Positions 1 to 5,762 of a DNA stretch of 7,429 nucleotides are shown piece after piece (positions within the stretch are counted from its first letter, which is position 1; every line of letters begins with the position of its first letter). The stretch is from JACPLA01 sp035291905 (GTDB lineage: Bacteria > Bacteroidota > Ignavibacteria > UBA10030). The notes beneath the pieces were generated by a model. The model saw only the letters and a list, made by a program, of their open reading frames with translations. It made no database searches and was not told the origin of the DNA. The stretch covers positions 1 to 7,429 of the forward strand of contig DATDRF010000289.1 of the NCBI GenBank assembly GCA_035291905.1, read 5' to 3'. The position numbers and the translations under genes are program-made.

Positions 1-137
1 GCTGCCGACAACAGGGGGTGCGCATCGATCCGTGTCTTCTTTATGTGTTCCGATGCGCGGTGTATTACGCCTCAACGCCAAAGCCGAAACCAGAGCTGCT
101 AAAGTGGTGGCATTGGAAGAGACGCAGATTACACTGA
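1..137 (+). CDS. Cdd1/pathogenicity-locus family helix-hairpin-helix protein, C-terminal fragment
   Basis: Only the last 44 codons are in the window, read in phase from base 3 to the TGA at 135-137; the 5' end lies off the left edge. The visible peptide contains IDPCLLYVFRCAVYYAS and then PELLKWWHWK. I recognise this as the C-terminal signature of the small Cdd1 'pathogenicity locus' family, where a helix-hairpin-helix region precedes a C-V-L-Y-V-F-R-C-A-V-Y-like helix and a terminal W-W-x-W-K motif. Members are about 90-100 residues and their biochemical role is not established; the HhH fold suggests nucleic-acid contact, which is inference. The last residues (RRRLH) and the stop codon are encoded by the start of the GATT-rich short repeat at 122-158, so the native end may have been rewritten. 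The family call comes from remembered motifs, not a search. Confidence 0.72.
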   Translation, partial: CRQQGVRIDPCLLYVFRCAVYYASTPKPKPELLKWWHWKRRRLH

Positions 138-158
138 TTAACGCTGATTACGCGGATT
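122..158. repeat. GATT-core short tandem repeat, ~9.5-base period
   Basis: The core GATT occurs at 127, 136, 146 and 155, with spacings of 9, 10 and 9. Flanks such as ACGCAGATTAC and ACGCTGATTAC are similar to each other. The period is close to one helical turn. The repeat overlaps the final codons and stop of the Cdd1-like gene. I have seen spacer repeats of this wording in many environmental bacterial genomes, but I cannot name a formal family. Confidence 0.7.
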
Positions 159-210
159 CGTACTTTGGAATAATCGGATGCGATGCTGTGGATTCATGTT
201 TAGAATAAAG

Positions 211-284
211 CACGGTGGACGCAGAGAAGGCACGGAGACCATCCTCTTGTGTTCTCTTTGTTATTTCTCTGTGGACTCTGTGGT
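211..284. repeat. imperfect inverted repeat between the Cdd1-like gene and the exporter
   Basis: The left arm (211-238) contains CGCAGAGAA at 220-228 followed by a GGAGA end. The right arm (252-284) read in reverse complement contains CACAGAGAA (265-273 on the + strand) followed by an AAGAGA end. The arms are imperfect and would form a long bulged hairpin. The rest of 138-311 shows no gene that I can support. A GTG at 249 lies in frame with the exporter but inside this repeat, which is the main reason not to use it as a start. Confidence 0.5.
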
Positions 285-311
285 AACGTTTTTGACGGCC
301 TCTATAATTTC

Positions 312-1217
312 ATGGACTCTGCACATCCTCGTTTCAAAATACTTGCAGCTTTTGCCGCAGTCTATATTATCTGGGGATCGACGTATCTAGCCATTCGGCT
401 TGCTGTTGAGTCGATTCCTCCGTTTTTGATGGCAGGGACGAGGTTTATCCTTGCCGGCGGAGGCCTTTATGTCTGGCTTCGCATGCGCGGCGCCGGGAAA
501 CCGACGGTTGCGCATTGGAAATCGACAAGCGTCGTCGGAATCATGCTTCTGCTCATCGGGAACGGCGGCGTATCCTGGGCGGAACAATTCGTTCCTTCGG
601 GGATCACGGCCCTTCTCATCGCGGTGACGCCCCTGTGGTTTGTCGTGTTCGATTGGTGGAACCGGGGGGTGAAGCCCACGGCAAGCACCGTCGGCGGACT
701 GATCCTCGGAACGATCGGGATCATTGTTCTGATCGATCCCGTAGAACTCGTCGGAGGGGACGAAGTCGATCTACTCGGCGCGTTTGTTCTCATCATCGCG
801 ACCATGGCGTGGGCGTGGGGGTCACTCTATTCACGACGCGTCGACATGCCCTCTTCTCCCCTGCTGGCAACGGCAATGGAGATGGTTTGCGGCGGAGTGC
901 TCCTTCTTCTCCTGAGCGCCGTCTCCGGAGAATTCTTCCGGCTTGATCCCTCGTCGATCTCAACCTCGTCCTTCACCTCGCTTTTCTACCTTGTCATTTT
1001 CGGGTCACTCGTGGCCTTTTCTTCCTACGTCTGGCTGCTCAAAGTCGTTCATCCTGCGCTTGTCTCCACATACGCCTATGTCAATCCCGTCATCGCAGTA
1101 TTCCTCGGGTGGCTCATTGCCGGCGAGCCGCTCGGAGGGAGGATTCTGCTCGCAGCGGCCATTATTGTTGCCGCGGTAGCTTTAATCACGACGATGAATG
1201 CGAGGAGGAAAAAATAG
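312..1217 (+). CDS. yedA: YedA-like EamA/DMT-superfamily inner-membrane exporter
   Basis: Predicted 301-residue integral membrane protein of the drug/metabolite transporter superfamily, with two EamA repeats and about ten transmembrane helices. The N-terminal YIIWGSTYLAIRLAVESIPP, the following MAGTRF, the GNGGVSWAEQFVPSGITALL segment, the AWAWGSLYSRR segment and the late YAYVNPVIAVFLGW motif match E. coli YedA closely in order and spacing. YedA-type carriers are thought to export amino acids or other small metabolites, but the substrate is not firmly known and cannot be read from sequence. I chose ATG 312 because the family N-terminus (hydrophobic helix after a short basic stretch) begins there. 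The in-frame GTG at 249 lies within an inverted repeat and would add an unrelated leader. No Shine-Dalgarno is visible before 312. The gene ends in a basic cytoplasmic tail, RRKK. The nearest downstream gene is 87 bases away, so co-transcription is possible but unproven. Confidence 0.9.
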   Translation: MDSAHPRFKILAAFAAVYIIWGSTYLAIRLAVESIPPFLMAGTRFILAGGGLYVWLRMRGAGKPTVAHWKSTSVVGIMLLLIGNGGVSWAEQFVPSGITALLIAVTPLWFVVFDWWNRGVKPTASTVGGLILGTIGIIVLIDPVELVGGDEVDLLGAFVLIIATMAWAWGSLYSRRVDMPSSPLLATAMEMVCGGVLLLLLSAVSGEFFRLDPSSISTSSFTSLFYLVIFGSLVAFSSYVWLLKVVHPALVSTYAYVNPVIAVFLGWLIAGEPLGGRILLAAAIIVAAVALITTMNARRKK

Positions 1218-1235
1218 TAAGCCAGGAGTTGGGAT

Positions 1236-1291
1236 TAGCGGTCAGCTATCAGTTGTCAGAGACAAAGAAGTTCGTGGTTAGTAACCGAAGC
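1236..1291. repeat. heptameric short tandem repeat array
   Basis: From 1236 the sequence divides into 7-base units: TAGCGGT, CAGCTAT, CAGTTGT, CAGAGAC, with more degenerate units (AAAGAAG, TTCGTGG, TTAGTAA, CCGAAGC) continuing to 1291. The CAG-starting units at 1243, 1250 and 1257 are the clearest. It fills most of the spacer before the DHFR-like gene and ends just before that gene's ribosome binding site. Confidence 0.65.
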
Positions 1292-1295
1292 AGAG

Positions 1296-1300
1296 GGAGG
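1296..1300 (+). promoter_or_regulatory. ribosome binding site of the DHFR-like gene
   Basis: GGAGG lies 4 bases before ATG 1305 and fixes that start. The spacing is on the short side. Confidence 0.7.
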
Positions 1301-1304
1301 CACT

Positions 1305-1865
1305 ATGGGAAAGCTCGTCGTTTTCAATTTTGCAACGCTTAACGGTTATTTTGAGGGACCCAACCATGATATCGGCTGGCACAGGCACGGTGCCGAGGAG
1401 AGTGCATTCTCTCTGGAGGGGCTCAAAACGGAAAGTATTCTACTCTTCGGACGAGTGACCTACCACATGATGGTAAGTTGGTGGCCGACACCGGCCGCGC
1501 TCAACAGCATGCCGGAGGTAGCCAAGGGCATGAACGACGCGGAAAAGATTGTCTTCTCGAGAACATTGAAAAAGGCCGAGTGGAACAATACAAGGATCCT
1601 CACGGGGAACATCGGCGAAGAAGTAAGAAAACTGAAGACGACGTCGGGAAAGGATCTAACGATACTTGGAAGCGGAAGCATTGCGGCTCAGCTTACGGAA
1701 TTAGGACTGATTGATGAGTATCAGATCATGATCGATCCCGTTGTCCTGGGCCAAGGAACGACAATGTTCAAAGGGATCAAACAGAAACTCGATCTGAAAC
1801 TGACAGGGACACGAACATTCAAGAGCGGTGTGGTTCTCCTCTCTTACCAGCCGTTAGAGAAATAG
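1305..1865 (+). CDS. dihydrofolate reductase family protein (RibD C-terminal domain-like)
   Basis: A 186-residue single-domain protein of the bacterial DHFR-like / RibD C-terminal family (YwjB/YyaP-like relatives). Visible family features are a first beta strand with the loop LNGYFEGPNHDIGWH, the nucleotide-site motif FGRVTYHMM (residues 48-56), a glycine-rich GSGSIAAQL (122-130) likely to wrap the cofactor phosphates, and DEYQIMIDPVVLGQGTTMF (about 137-155), which is the characteristic end of this fold. Members bind NAD(P)H and reduce small substrates, but most of this subfamily has no proven substrate, so it should not be read as the housekeeping FolA. Length is typical (about 170-190). The start is supported by a GGAGG site. 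A weak inverted repeat GTCCC/GGGAC follows the stop (1866-1885) without a T tract. It stands alone, with no folate or riboflavin genes beside it. Confidence 0.88.
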   Translation: MGKLVVFNFATLNGYFEGPNHDIGWHRHGAEESAFSLEGLKTESILLFGRVTYHMMVSWWPTPAALNSMPEVAKGMNDAEKIVFSRTLKKAEWNNTRILTGNIGEEVRKLKTTSGKDLTILGSGSIAAQLTELGLIDEYQIMIDPVVLGQGTTMFKGIKQKLDLKLTGTRTFKSGVVLLSYQPLEK

Positions 1866-1894
1866 GTCCCATCAGAATCCGGGACGATTGAGGT

Positions 1895-1959
1895 ATTTAC
1901 TCATTTGTTCATTGACTCATTTGAGGTCCTCAATTGAGCAAATGAATAAATGAGAAAAT
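1895..1959. repeat. octamer-based long palindrome
   Basis: Arms 1900-1925 and 1929-1954 pair at 22 of 26 positions around a GTC loop, and pairing resumes after one mismatch to 1895/1959. Each arm is itself built from 8-base units: TTTACTCA, TTTGTTCA, TTGACTCA on the left and AATTGAGC, AAATGAAT, AAATGAGA, AAATGACA on the right. It sits about 30 bases after the DHFR-like stop codon. It could act as a bidirectional transcription stop or as a structured repeat, but it lacks a clean U tract directly after the stem. Confidence 0.72.
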
Positions 1960-1967
1960 GACAAGAT

Positions 1968-2030
1968 TCTTTTTCATCTCCTCCATTCTCACTTCATTTT
2001 TTAACTTTTCATTTTTCCTTTTTCATTTTT
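1968..2030. repeat. T-rich heptamer array upstream of the secreted hydrolase gene
   Basis: Seven-base units can be read throughout, clearest as AACTTTT (2003), CATTTTT (2010), CCTTTTT (2017), CATTTTT (2024); earlier units CATCTCC, TCCATTC, TCACTTC and ATTTTTT are looser. The + strand is strongly pyrimidine-rich. It ends 16 bases before ATG 2047. The following GTATCTTTC resembles the Bacteroidota -7 promoter box TAnnTTTG in five of six defined positions, but it lies too close to the ATG to be called as the promoter. Confidence 0.6.
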
Positions 2031-2046
2031 TCGTATCTTTCCTGAA

Positions 2047-3912
2047 ATGTCCAAGCATCTTTTCCATCCGATCCTCCTTTTCTGTTTCTGTCAATTCTCC
2101 ACGGGGCAGTCTCTCTCCACGTCAGTTCTCCTTTCCGACTGGGGTTTCTCGGACATTCAATCCATTGCGCTCGCGCAGTTCTCCGTTGTACATACCCAGA
2201 GAGGTGATCGACTCAGCCTTCGTGCGTTATATGATGCAGGAACATTCGCAGACGGCCGTCCTTCGGCCGGCGGTCGGCTCGACGTAGCGGATTTCAGAGA
2301 GGGTTCTGTGAATCTCCTGGGCGGGTCGTACGCCGCCTACGGGGGCAGCGGCGGATCGGCGGAAGTCCGGCATTTTCTCACGAGCGAGCGAACACCCGCC
2401 GTCGACATACGATACGATCGCAGTAAAGGCGGATATTGCGGAATGTGGATGCATCTGTACAATTCGGCGGCGCCGCTTTCGGCCCGACGATATCTCGATG
2501 CAACTGCATACGGGTATCTCTCCGTCGCGATTCGCGGAAACCAGGGGAATGAGAAGGTGGTCCTGAAAATGGCCGATGAGGCCTGGAACAAGAAGGAAGA
2601 TGCATTTCTTGTAGGCGATATCAACAGATACATCTCAGGGTCCAGAATCGAAAAGGAATGGCAGACTGCCGTCATTCCGATGAACGATATTTCGTCCCGC
2701 GTCGATCGAAAGAAACTCGCGACATTGGTGTTTGAAGCATTCGCCCCGGCAGCCGGTTCATTCCAGCTTGGCCCGATCTCATTCCATCGGGAATTCCCGG
2801 AATCATTGAAGGTACCTGTCCTCGAGACGGCAGTTGCACAGAAGCCGCTTCAAAAAGGGATCTGGATGTGGGAAACACAGCTGCTCGTTCAAAAGCAGGA
2901 ACGCGACAAGTTTCTTGCACTTCTGAAAAAGGAGAATATCGATAATGCTTTTCTCGCCATTCCGCACGATTCGCTTTCCGTAAGGAGCGGCATCACAGTG
3001 GACGAGAGGACGCTAGGCCCGCTCGTTCGGACGCTCAACGCCGCAGGAGTGAAGGTGCATGCGTTAATCGGCGACAAGGATTTCATTCTGCCGGAGAAGC
3101 GATCATTCGTACGCAATACCATTCGGAACATTGTAGAATACAATAAGCTTACACCTCCAGCGGATCGTTTTCATGCGATCCATCTTGACGTCGAGCCCTA
3201 TCTCTTTCCCGGGTTCGCGAGCCCCAGGCAAAGCTGGTTTCTGGACAACTATGTTGAAGCATTGGCGGAGTGTTCGCGCATCGCTCACGAGGCCGATATG
3301 CTGATCGGCGCCGACATTCCTTTCTGGTTCGACTCGATGGACGAGAGGACGCATCTCCCCATTGTTGCGTCACTCGGCGGGGTCTCAAAGCCGGTCTATC
3401 GGCACGTTCTTGACCTCATGGACAATATTGCCCTGATGGACTACCGCACCGTGGTCGGCGAGGAGAATCAGATCTTTCTCTTTGCGGCGCAGGAGCTGGA
3501 GTATGCAGACGAGATCGGGAAGCAGGTCTTTGTGGGGATCGAAACCGCTCCCCTTCCGAACGAAACGATCGTGACACTCACCGGCCCCCTGAGAAAAGGA
3601 GTCCCCCGGCCGGCCGAAGGAAGGAAGTACATGCTCGTCATCCAGAAACAGAATCGGCTCATCGCTGCAACCGCGACAACCGGAGACCACGTATCGGATT
3701 TCCTGACCAGAAATCGGACCGGAGAAGATGAGCTGTTCTACTGGCCCATCGAGAGAACGAGAAAGGTTGAGGGGAATTCACTTTCTTTTGCCTCACTCGG
3801 CGCGCGCCGCCTTCGTTCCGCCATGCTGGCGAGCCAGTTTGCTCTTCGCAAGTACCGGTCCTTCGCCGGATTTGCGATTCACCATTACGGTTCCTTTGTG
3901 AACCTGAAGTAG
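2047..3912 (+). CDS. secreted glycoside-hydrolase-like TIM-barrel protein with N-terminal jelly-roll module
   Basis: A 621-residue protein that I cannot assign to a named family. Residues 1-21 look like a signal peptide (basic start, hydrophobic LLFCFCQF core, STGQS end), so it is probably exported. Residues about 85-247 resemble a carbohydrate-binding jelly roll: YLSVAIRGNQGNEKVVLKMA, then EWQTAVIPM and a closing FQLGPISF strand, as in CBM11-like and galactose-binding-like modules. Residues about 270-618 look like a TIM barrel: GIWMWE (271), IHLDVEPYLF (378-387), LIGADIPFWFD (419-429), IALMDYRT (461-468), VFVGIET (495-500) and a last strand GFAIHHYGSF (608-617). The D381-V-E383 pair at a strand end, followed two strands later by M-D-Y, recalls GH18-type chitinase-like barrels and makes D381/E383 the best catalytic candidates; this is inference. 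No clear Shine-Dalgarno precedes ATG 2047, but the signal peptide supports the start. A role in extracellular or periplasmic polysaccharide processing is plausible. Confidence 0.72.
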   Translation: MSKHLFHPILLFCFCQFSTGQSLSTSVLLSDWGFSDIQSIALAQFSVVHTQRGDRLSLRALYDAGTFADGRPSAGGRLDVADFREGSVNLLGGSYAAYGGSGGSAEVRHFLTSERTPAVDIRYDRSKGGYCGMWMHLYNSAAPLSARRYLDATAYGYLSVAIRGNQGNEKVVLKMADEAWNKKEDAFLVGDINRYISGSRIEKEWQTAVIPMNDISSRVDRKKLATLVFEAFAPAAGSFQLGPISFHREFPESLKVPVLETAVAQKPLQKGIWMWETQLLVQKQERDKFLALLKKENIDNAFLAIPHDSLSVRSGITVDERTLGPLVRTLNAAGVKVHALIGDKDFILPEKRSFVRNTIRNIVEYNKLTPPADRFHAIHLDVEPYLFPGFASPRQSWFLDNYVEALAECSRIAHEADMLIGADIPFWFDSMDERTHLPIVASLGGVSKPVYRHVLDLMDNIALMDYRTVVGEENQIFLFAAQELEYADEIGKQVFVGIETAPLPNETIVTLTGPLRKGVPRPAEGRKYMLVIQKQNRLIAATATTGDHVSDFLTRNRTGEDELFYWPIERTRKVEGNSLSFASLGARRLRSAMLASQFALRKYRSFAGFAIHHYGSFVNLK

Positions 3913-3924
3913 TTTCGGGTTACG

Positions 3925-3965
3925 TCAGACTCGCTGCAAAACAGCTTCGTCTGATTCAGGTTTTT
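3925..3965 (+). terminator. possible terminator hairpin after the secreted hydrolase gene
   Basis: TCAGAC (3925-3930) pairs with GTCTGA (3949-3954), and GCTG (3933-3936) with CAGC (3942-3945), around a CAAAA loop with a small internal loop. A TTTTT run follows at 3961-3965, but six bases separate it from the stem, so it is a weak intrinsic terminator at best. It begins 13 bases after the stop codon. Confidence 0.4.
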
Positions 3966-3976
3966 CCGCCGAAGGT

Positions 3977-4080
3977 CGACGACTCGACTCGTCGAGCGGA
4001 TGCGCCTATGGCGCAAAGGTTCAGGTCCCGCCAAACAGCGGCGGGATCCCCGCCTGCCACTGAGAATCGTGTACGGCGGG
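3977..4080. repeat. cluster of short palindromes
   Basis: Consecutive hairpins: CGACGA/TCGTCG (3977-3994, 6-base loop), TGCGCC/GGCGCA around TAT (4001-4015, perfect), and then four alternating arms, CCCGCC at 4027, GGCGGG at 4040, CCCGCC at 4049 and GGCGGG at 4075. The inner GGCGGG (4040) can pair with the CCCGCC on either side, so two mutually exclusive folds are possible. No gene is visible here. The 317-base spacer between the hydrolase and slyD is filled by these palindromes and by the repeats listed after them. Confidence 0.6.
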
Positions 4081-4086
4081 CAGGCT

Positions 4087-4130
4087 CAATTTGGCATCTA
4101 CTCACTTGGAATCGTTCGCAGGCCAAATTG
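4087..4130. repeat. inverted repeat CAATTTGGC / GCCAAATTG
   Basis: Perfect 9-base arms at 4087-4095 and 4122-4130 are separated by 26 bases. The spacing is long for a simple stem-loop. Confidence 0.55.
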
Positions 4131-4133
4131 GGA

Positions 4134-4175
4134 TTTCAGGCTTCAGGTGTCAAGTTCTGACCGCTGAACGCTGTT
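4134..4175. repeat. heptameric repeat array upstream of slyD
   Basis: Six consecutive 7-base units: TTTCAGG, CTTCAGG, TGTCAAG, TTCTGAC, CGCTGAA, CGCTGTT. They run into a small perfect hairpin TTCCCG/CGGGAA at 4174-4191 (6-base loop). Similar units (AGCTAAC, CGCTCAT) then follow to 4204, overlapping the alternative slyD ATG at 4203 and arguing against that start. Confidence 0.62.
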
Positions 4176-4229
4176 CCCGGCTTTGCGGGAAGCTAACCGC
4201 TCATGTCTGCCATCAACCAGGGAAAAAGA

Positions 4230-4754
4230 ATGAAAATCGCCAGGGGGAAAGTCGTAAGCATCGATTACACACTAACGGATGAATCGGGAGAAATCCTCGA
4301 CAGCTCCAACGGACACGCGCCGTTGTCATATATCCAGGGGCACGGCAACATCATTCCCGGACTGGAGAATTCACTGGAAGGAAGATCGGCGGGAGAGAAC
4401 TTCAAAGTCACAGTACCGCCCAAGGACGCATACGGCGAACGCGAAGAAGGAAAGGCGATGCAGATCAATCGGGATCATTTCAAAGGAGTCACAGATCTTG
4501 AAGTGGGAATGCAGTTTCATGCACAGGGAAGCGACGGCACACAGGTTGTGACCGTGATCGACCTCGACGGCGACATGGGCCGGGAGGAGATCATTAGGGT
4601 TCGAGCCCCCCTATCTGTGGAGACGACAACCGTTGGATGGGACTCGACCATTCATCAACGTATTTCTACTTTCTCTTGGGAAGAGAAAGTAGCAAAGAGA
4701 ACTCTTGTCGCAATCGAAACTCCCCGTGTTGATCTTCCGCCCCGCGTGCCGTAA
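4230..4754 (+). CDS. slyD: SlyD-like FKBP-type peptidyl-prolyl isomerase, C-terminus replaced by repeat sequence
   Basis: Residues 1-115 are a clear SlyD-type FKBP: MKIARGKVVSIDYTLTD start, active-site residues Y13 and D24, IIPGLE (41-46), AYGER (67-71), then an inserted chaperone (IF) segment with MQINRDHFKGV and EVGMQFHAQ up to DLDGD (111-115). SlyD proteins catalyse proline cis-trans isomerisation and act as cytoplasmic chaperones; some also bind nickel through a His-rich tail. Here the family's expected next part (a DGNHPLAG-like motif, the last FKBP beta strands and a V-D-V-R-x-A-type end) is missing. It is replaced by about 59 unrelated residues; those from about residue 130 are encoded by interspersed repeat copy A, which also provides the TAA. 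No His-rich tail is seen. The protein is therefore probably misfolded or reduced in function; pseudogene status is possible. ATG 4230 is chosen by family N-terminus; ATG 4203 lies in repeat DNA. Confidence 0.8.
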   Translation: MKIARGKVVSIDYTLTDESGEILDSSNGHAPLSYIQGHGNIIPGLENSLEGRSAGENFKVTVPPKDAYGEREEGKAMQINRDHFKGVTDLEVGMQFHAQGSDGTQVVTVIDLDGDMGREEIIRVRAPLSVETTTVGWDSTIHQRISTFSWEEKVAKRTLVAIETPRVDLPPRVP

Positions 4755-4822
4755 ATTCCTCGCACGTGAGCTGATTTTGAGATTAACGATCGCGGTGTTT
4801 GTGCGGGAATTTGAACACACGA
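4616..4822 (+). repeat. interspersed ~205-base repeat, copy A
   Basis: Collinear with copy B (5558-5762). Shared anchors in the same order are TGTGGAGAC (4616), CGTAT (4659), the hairpin block ending CAAAGAGAACT (4703), CTTCC..CCCGC..GCCGTA (4734) and ACACACGA (ending 4822). Distances between anchors agree within three bases with copy B, while intervening sequence is well diverged. It overlaps the 3' part of slyD. The - strand is open across both copies, but apart from SSLCYFL the encoded peptides differ, so I treat it as non-coding. Confidence 0.75.
4666..4692. repeat. perfect 12-base-pair hairpin in repeat copy A
   Basis: CTACTTTCTCTT, loop GGG, AAGAGAAAGTAG. Compared with copy B, the outermost pair is C-G here and T-A there, so both sides changed together. 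Confidence 0.8.
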
Positions 4823-4935
4823 TAGTCCGTCCACCACACACGCCGACGATTGCGACATACCGCTTCCATCTGCTGCAAGTCTGCGGACGAATAGAGCTGA
4901 CGACTGATGGTTCGACAAGCTCATCAATAACTTCT

Positions 4936-4941
4936 AAAGGA
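4936..4941 (+). promoter_or_regulatory. ribosome binding site of the lipoprotein gene
   Basis: AAAGGA, with 7 bases between AAAGG and ATG 4948. It supports that start over an out-of-frame ATG at 4941. Confidence 0.65.
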
Positions 4942-4947
4942 TGAAGA

Positions 4948-5454
4948 ATGACAATCGGCAAGTGGCTGGGGCTGCTTTTGTTCCTCTTTGTTGCCGGGTG
5001 CGGCAAAAGTACGGAGGAGCAGATGCGGGAGTACATCGAATTCTACTTTCCGACAACCGGAGAATATACGTACGAGATCGTTTTCGATTGGGGATTGTAT
5101 GTCATCACCACATCCCACAAGCCGGACGAACAGGTGCATCCCGACAGCGAGCCGTACAAGGGCTACATTGTGATGCGGCCATCGCCAAAAGAAAGCTCAC
5201 AGAAGGAATTTCCTCTTTACCTCATTACGCCCGAGGGGTCAGTCTGGACCCACGCCATTTCCGATGCCATAGCCGAGACAAAGACGAGAGAAGAGGTCGT
5301 GACAGAAAAGAGCGGATCGGTCACATCGACATCCATCACAACAATCAATTCTCCACTCGAACCGGTCGTTGACCATTTTCTTTCACATAAGGAAGAGTGG
5401 AAGGACTATGGGAGGTTGGTAAAAGACGGGGATGGGTATAGACTGAGGAGGTGA
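4948..5454 (+). CDS. small lipoprotein of unknown function
   Basis: A 168-residue protein with a classical lipoprotein signal: MTIGKWLGLLLFLFVAGC, with lipobox V-A-G-C and C18 as the lipidated cysteine, so it should be anchored to a membrane facing the periplasm. The mature part (about 150 residues) has no further membrane segment. It begins with the charged stretch GKSTEEQMREYIEFYFPTTG and is rich in beta-prone Y/V/T segments. A Ser/Thr-rich stretch (about residues 120-132) leads to a C-terminal helical part with HFLSHKEEWKDYGRLV and a basic end, YRLRR. I do not recognise a family. The gene is bracketed by the two direct copies of the ~205-base repeat, which suggests the whole segment may have been inserted or duplicated as a unit; that is inference. 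A good Shine-Dalgarno precedes it, which several neighbours lack. Confidence 0.8.
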   Translation: MTIGKWLGLLLFLFVAGCGKSTEEQMREYIEFYFPTTGEYTYEIVFDWGLYVITTSHKPDEQVHPDSEPYKGYIVMRPSPKESSQKEFPLYLITPEGSVWTHAISDAIAETKTREEVVTEKSGSVTSTSITTINSPLEPVVDHFLSHKEEWKDYGRLVKDGDGYRLRR

Positions 5455-5459
5455 TTTCC

Positions 5460-5555
5460 GATTGACGATTGGTGATTTGCGGTTGAAGCGGCTTCGGGTT
5501 ACGAGTTTCGGAATGCGGGTAGTAACGAAGTGGTTTCAGTGATGGCTGTTAGCGA
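5460..5555. repeat. heptameric repeat array after the lipoprotein gene
   Basis: Units GATTGAC, GATTGGT, GATTTGC, GGTTGAA (5460-5487), then a 5-base slip, then TTCGGGT, TACGAGT, TTCGGAA, TGCGGGT, AGTAACG (5493-5527) and looser units to 5555, ending exactly where repeat copy B begins. TTCGGGTTACG also occurs at 3915, after the hydrolase gene. Confidence 0.65.
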
Positions 5556-5557
5556 TT

Positions 5558-5762
5558 TGTGGAGACTGCTGACCGTTTGATAACTTTGAGCATTTCCAAG
5601 CGTATCTCTTACTTTCTCTTGTAAGAGAAAGTAACAAAGAGAACTTTCGCCGGAATTAAGGTCCCACAACGTACGCCTTCCAACCCGCAAGCCGTATTTC
5701 ACTCCTGTAACCGGATTACAGACTTGACAATTCGGCGGCGGGGTCGTGAAATAAACACACGA
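5558..5762 (+). repeat. interspersed ~205-base repeat, copy B
   Basis: Same anchors and spacing as copy A: TGTGGAGAC (5558), CGTAT (5601), hairpin block to CAAAGAGAACT (5645), CTTCC..CCCGC..GCCGTA (5677), ACACACGA (ending 5762). Weak similarity may continue for another 30 bases. Here no coding gene is interrupted. The rest of the spacer to 5982 shows no gene or clear promoter that I can support. Confidence 0.75.
5609..5634. repeat. 12-base inverted repeat in repeat copy B
   Basis: TTACTTTCTCTT and AAGAGAAAGTAA around GT; as RNA it would fold with 11 pairs and a TGTA loop. It is the counterpart of the hairpin at 4666-4692. Confidence 0.8.

Noticed and set aside
303..308. TATAAT as a -10 promoter box for the exporter
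   Set aside because: It lies only three bases before ATG 312, so transcription would begin inside the coding region, and TTGACG at 292-297 is only five bases away.
1958..2287. 109-codon + strand frame beginning MTRFFFISS
   Set aside because: It is produced by the T-rich heptamer array and overlaps the better supported secreted hydrolase gene in another frame.
4203..4229. Upstream ATG start for slyD
   Set aside because: It would add MSAINQGKR, which is not seen in the family, and it lies in the tail of a heptamer repeat; the family N-terminus begins at 4230.
1205..4230. Spacers as integron attC sites, making the window a cassette array
   Set aside because: I could not find paired core sites of the GTTRRRY / RYYYAAC type at the spacer ends, the spacers are repeat arrays instead, and the integrase lies 3'-end-first relative to these genes.
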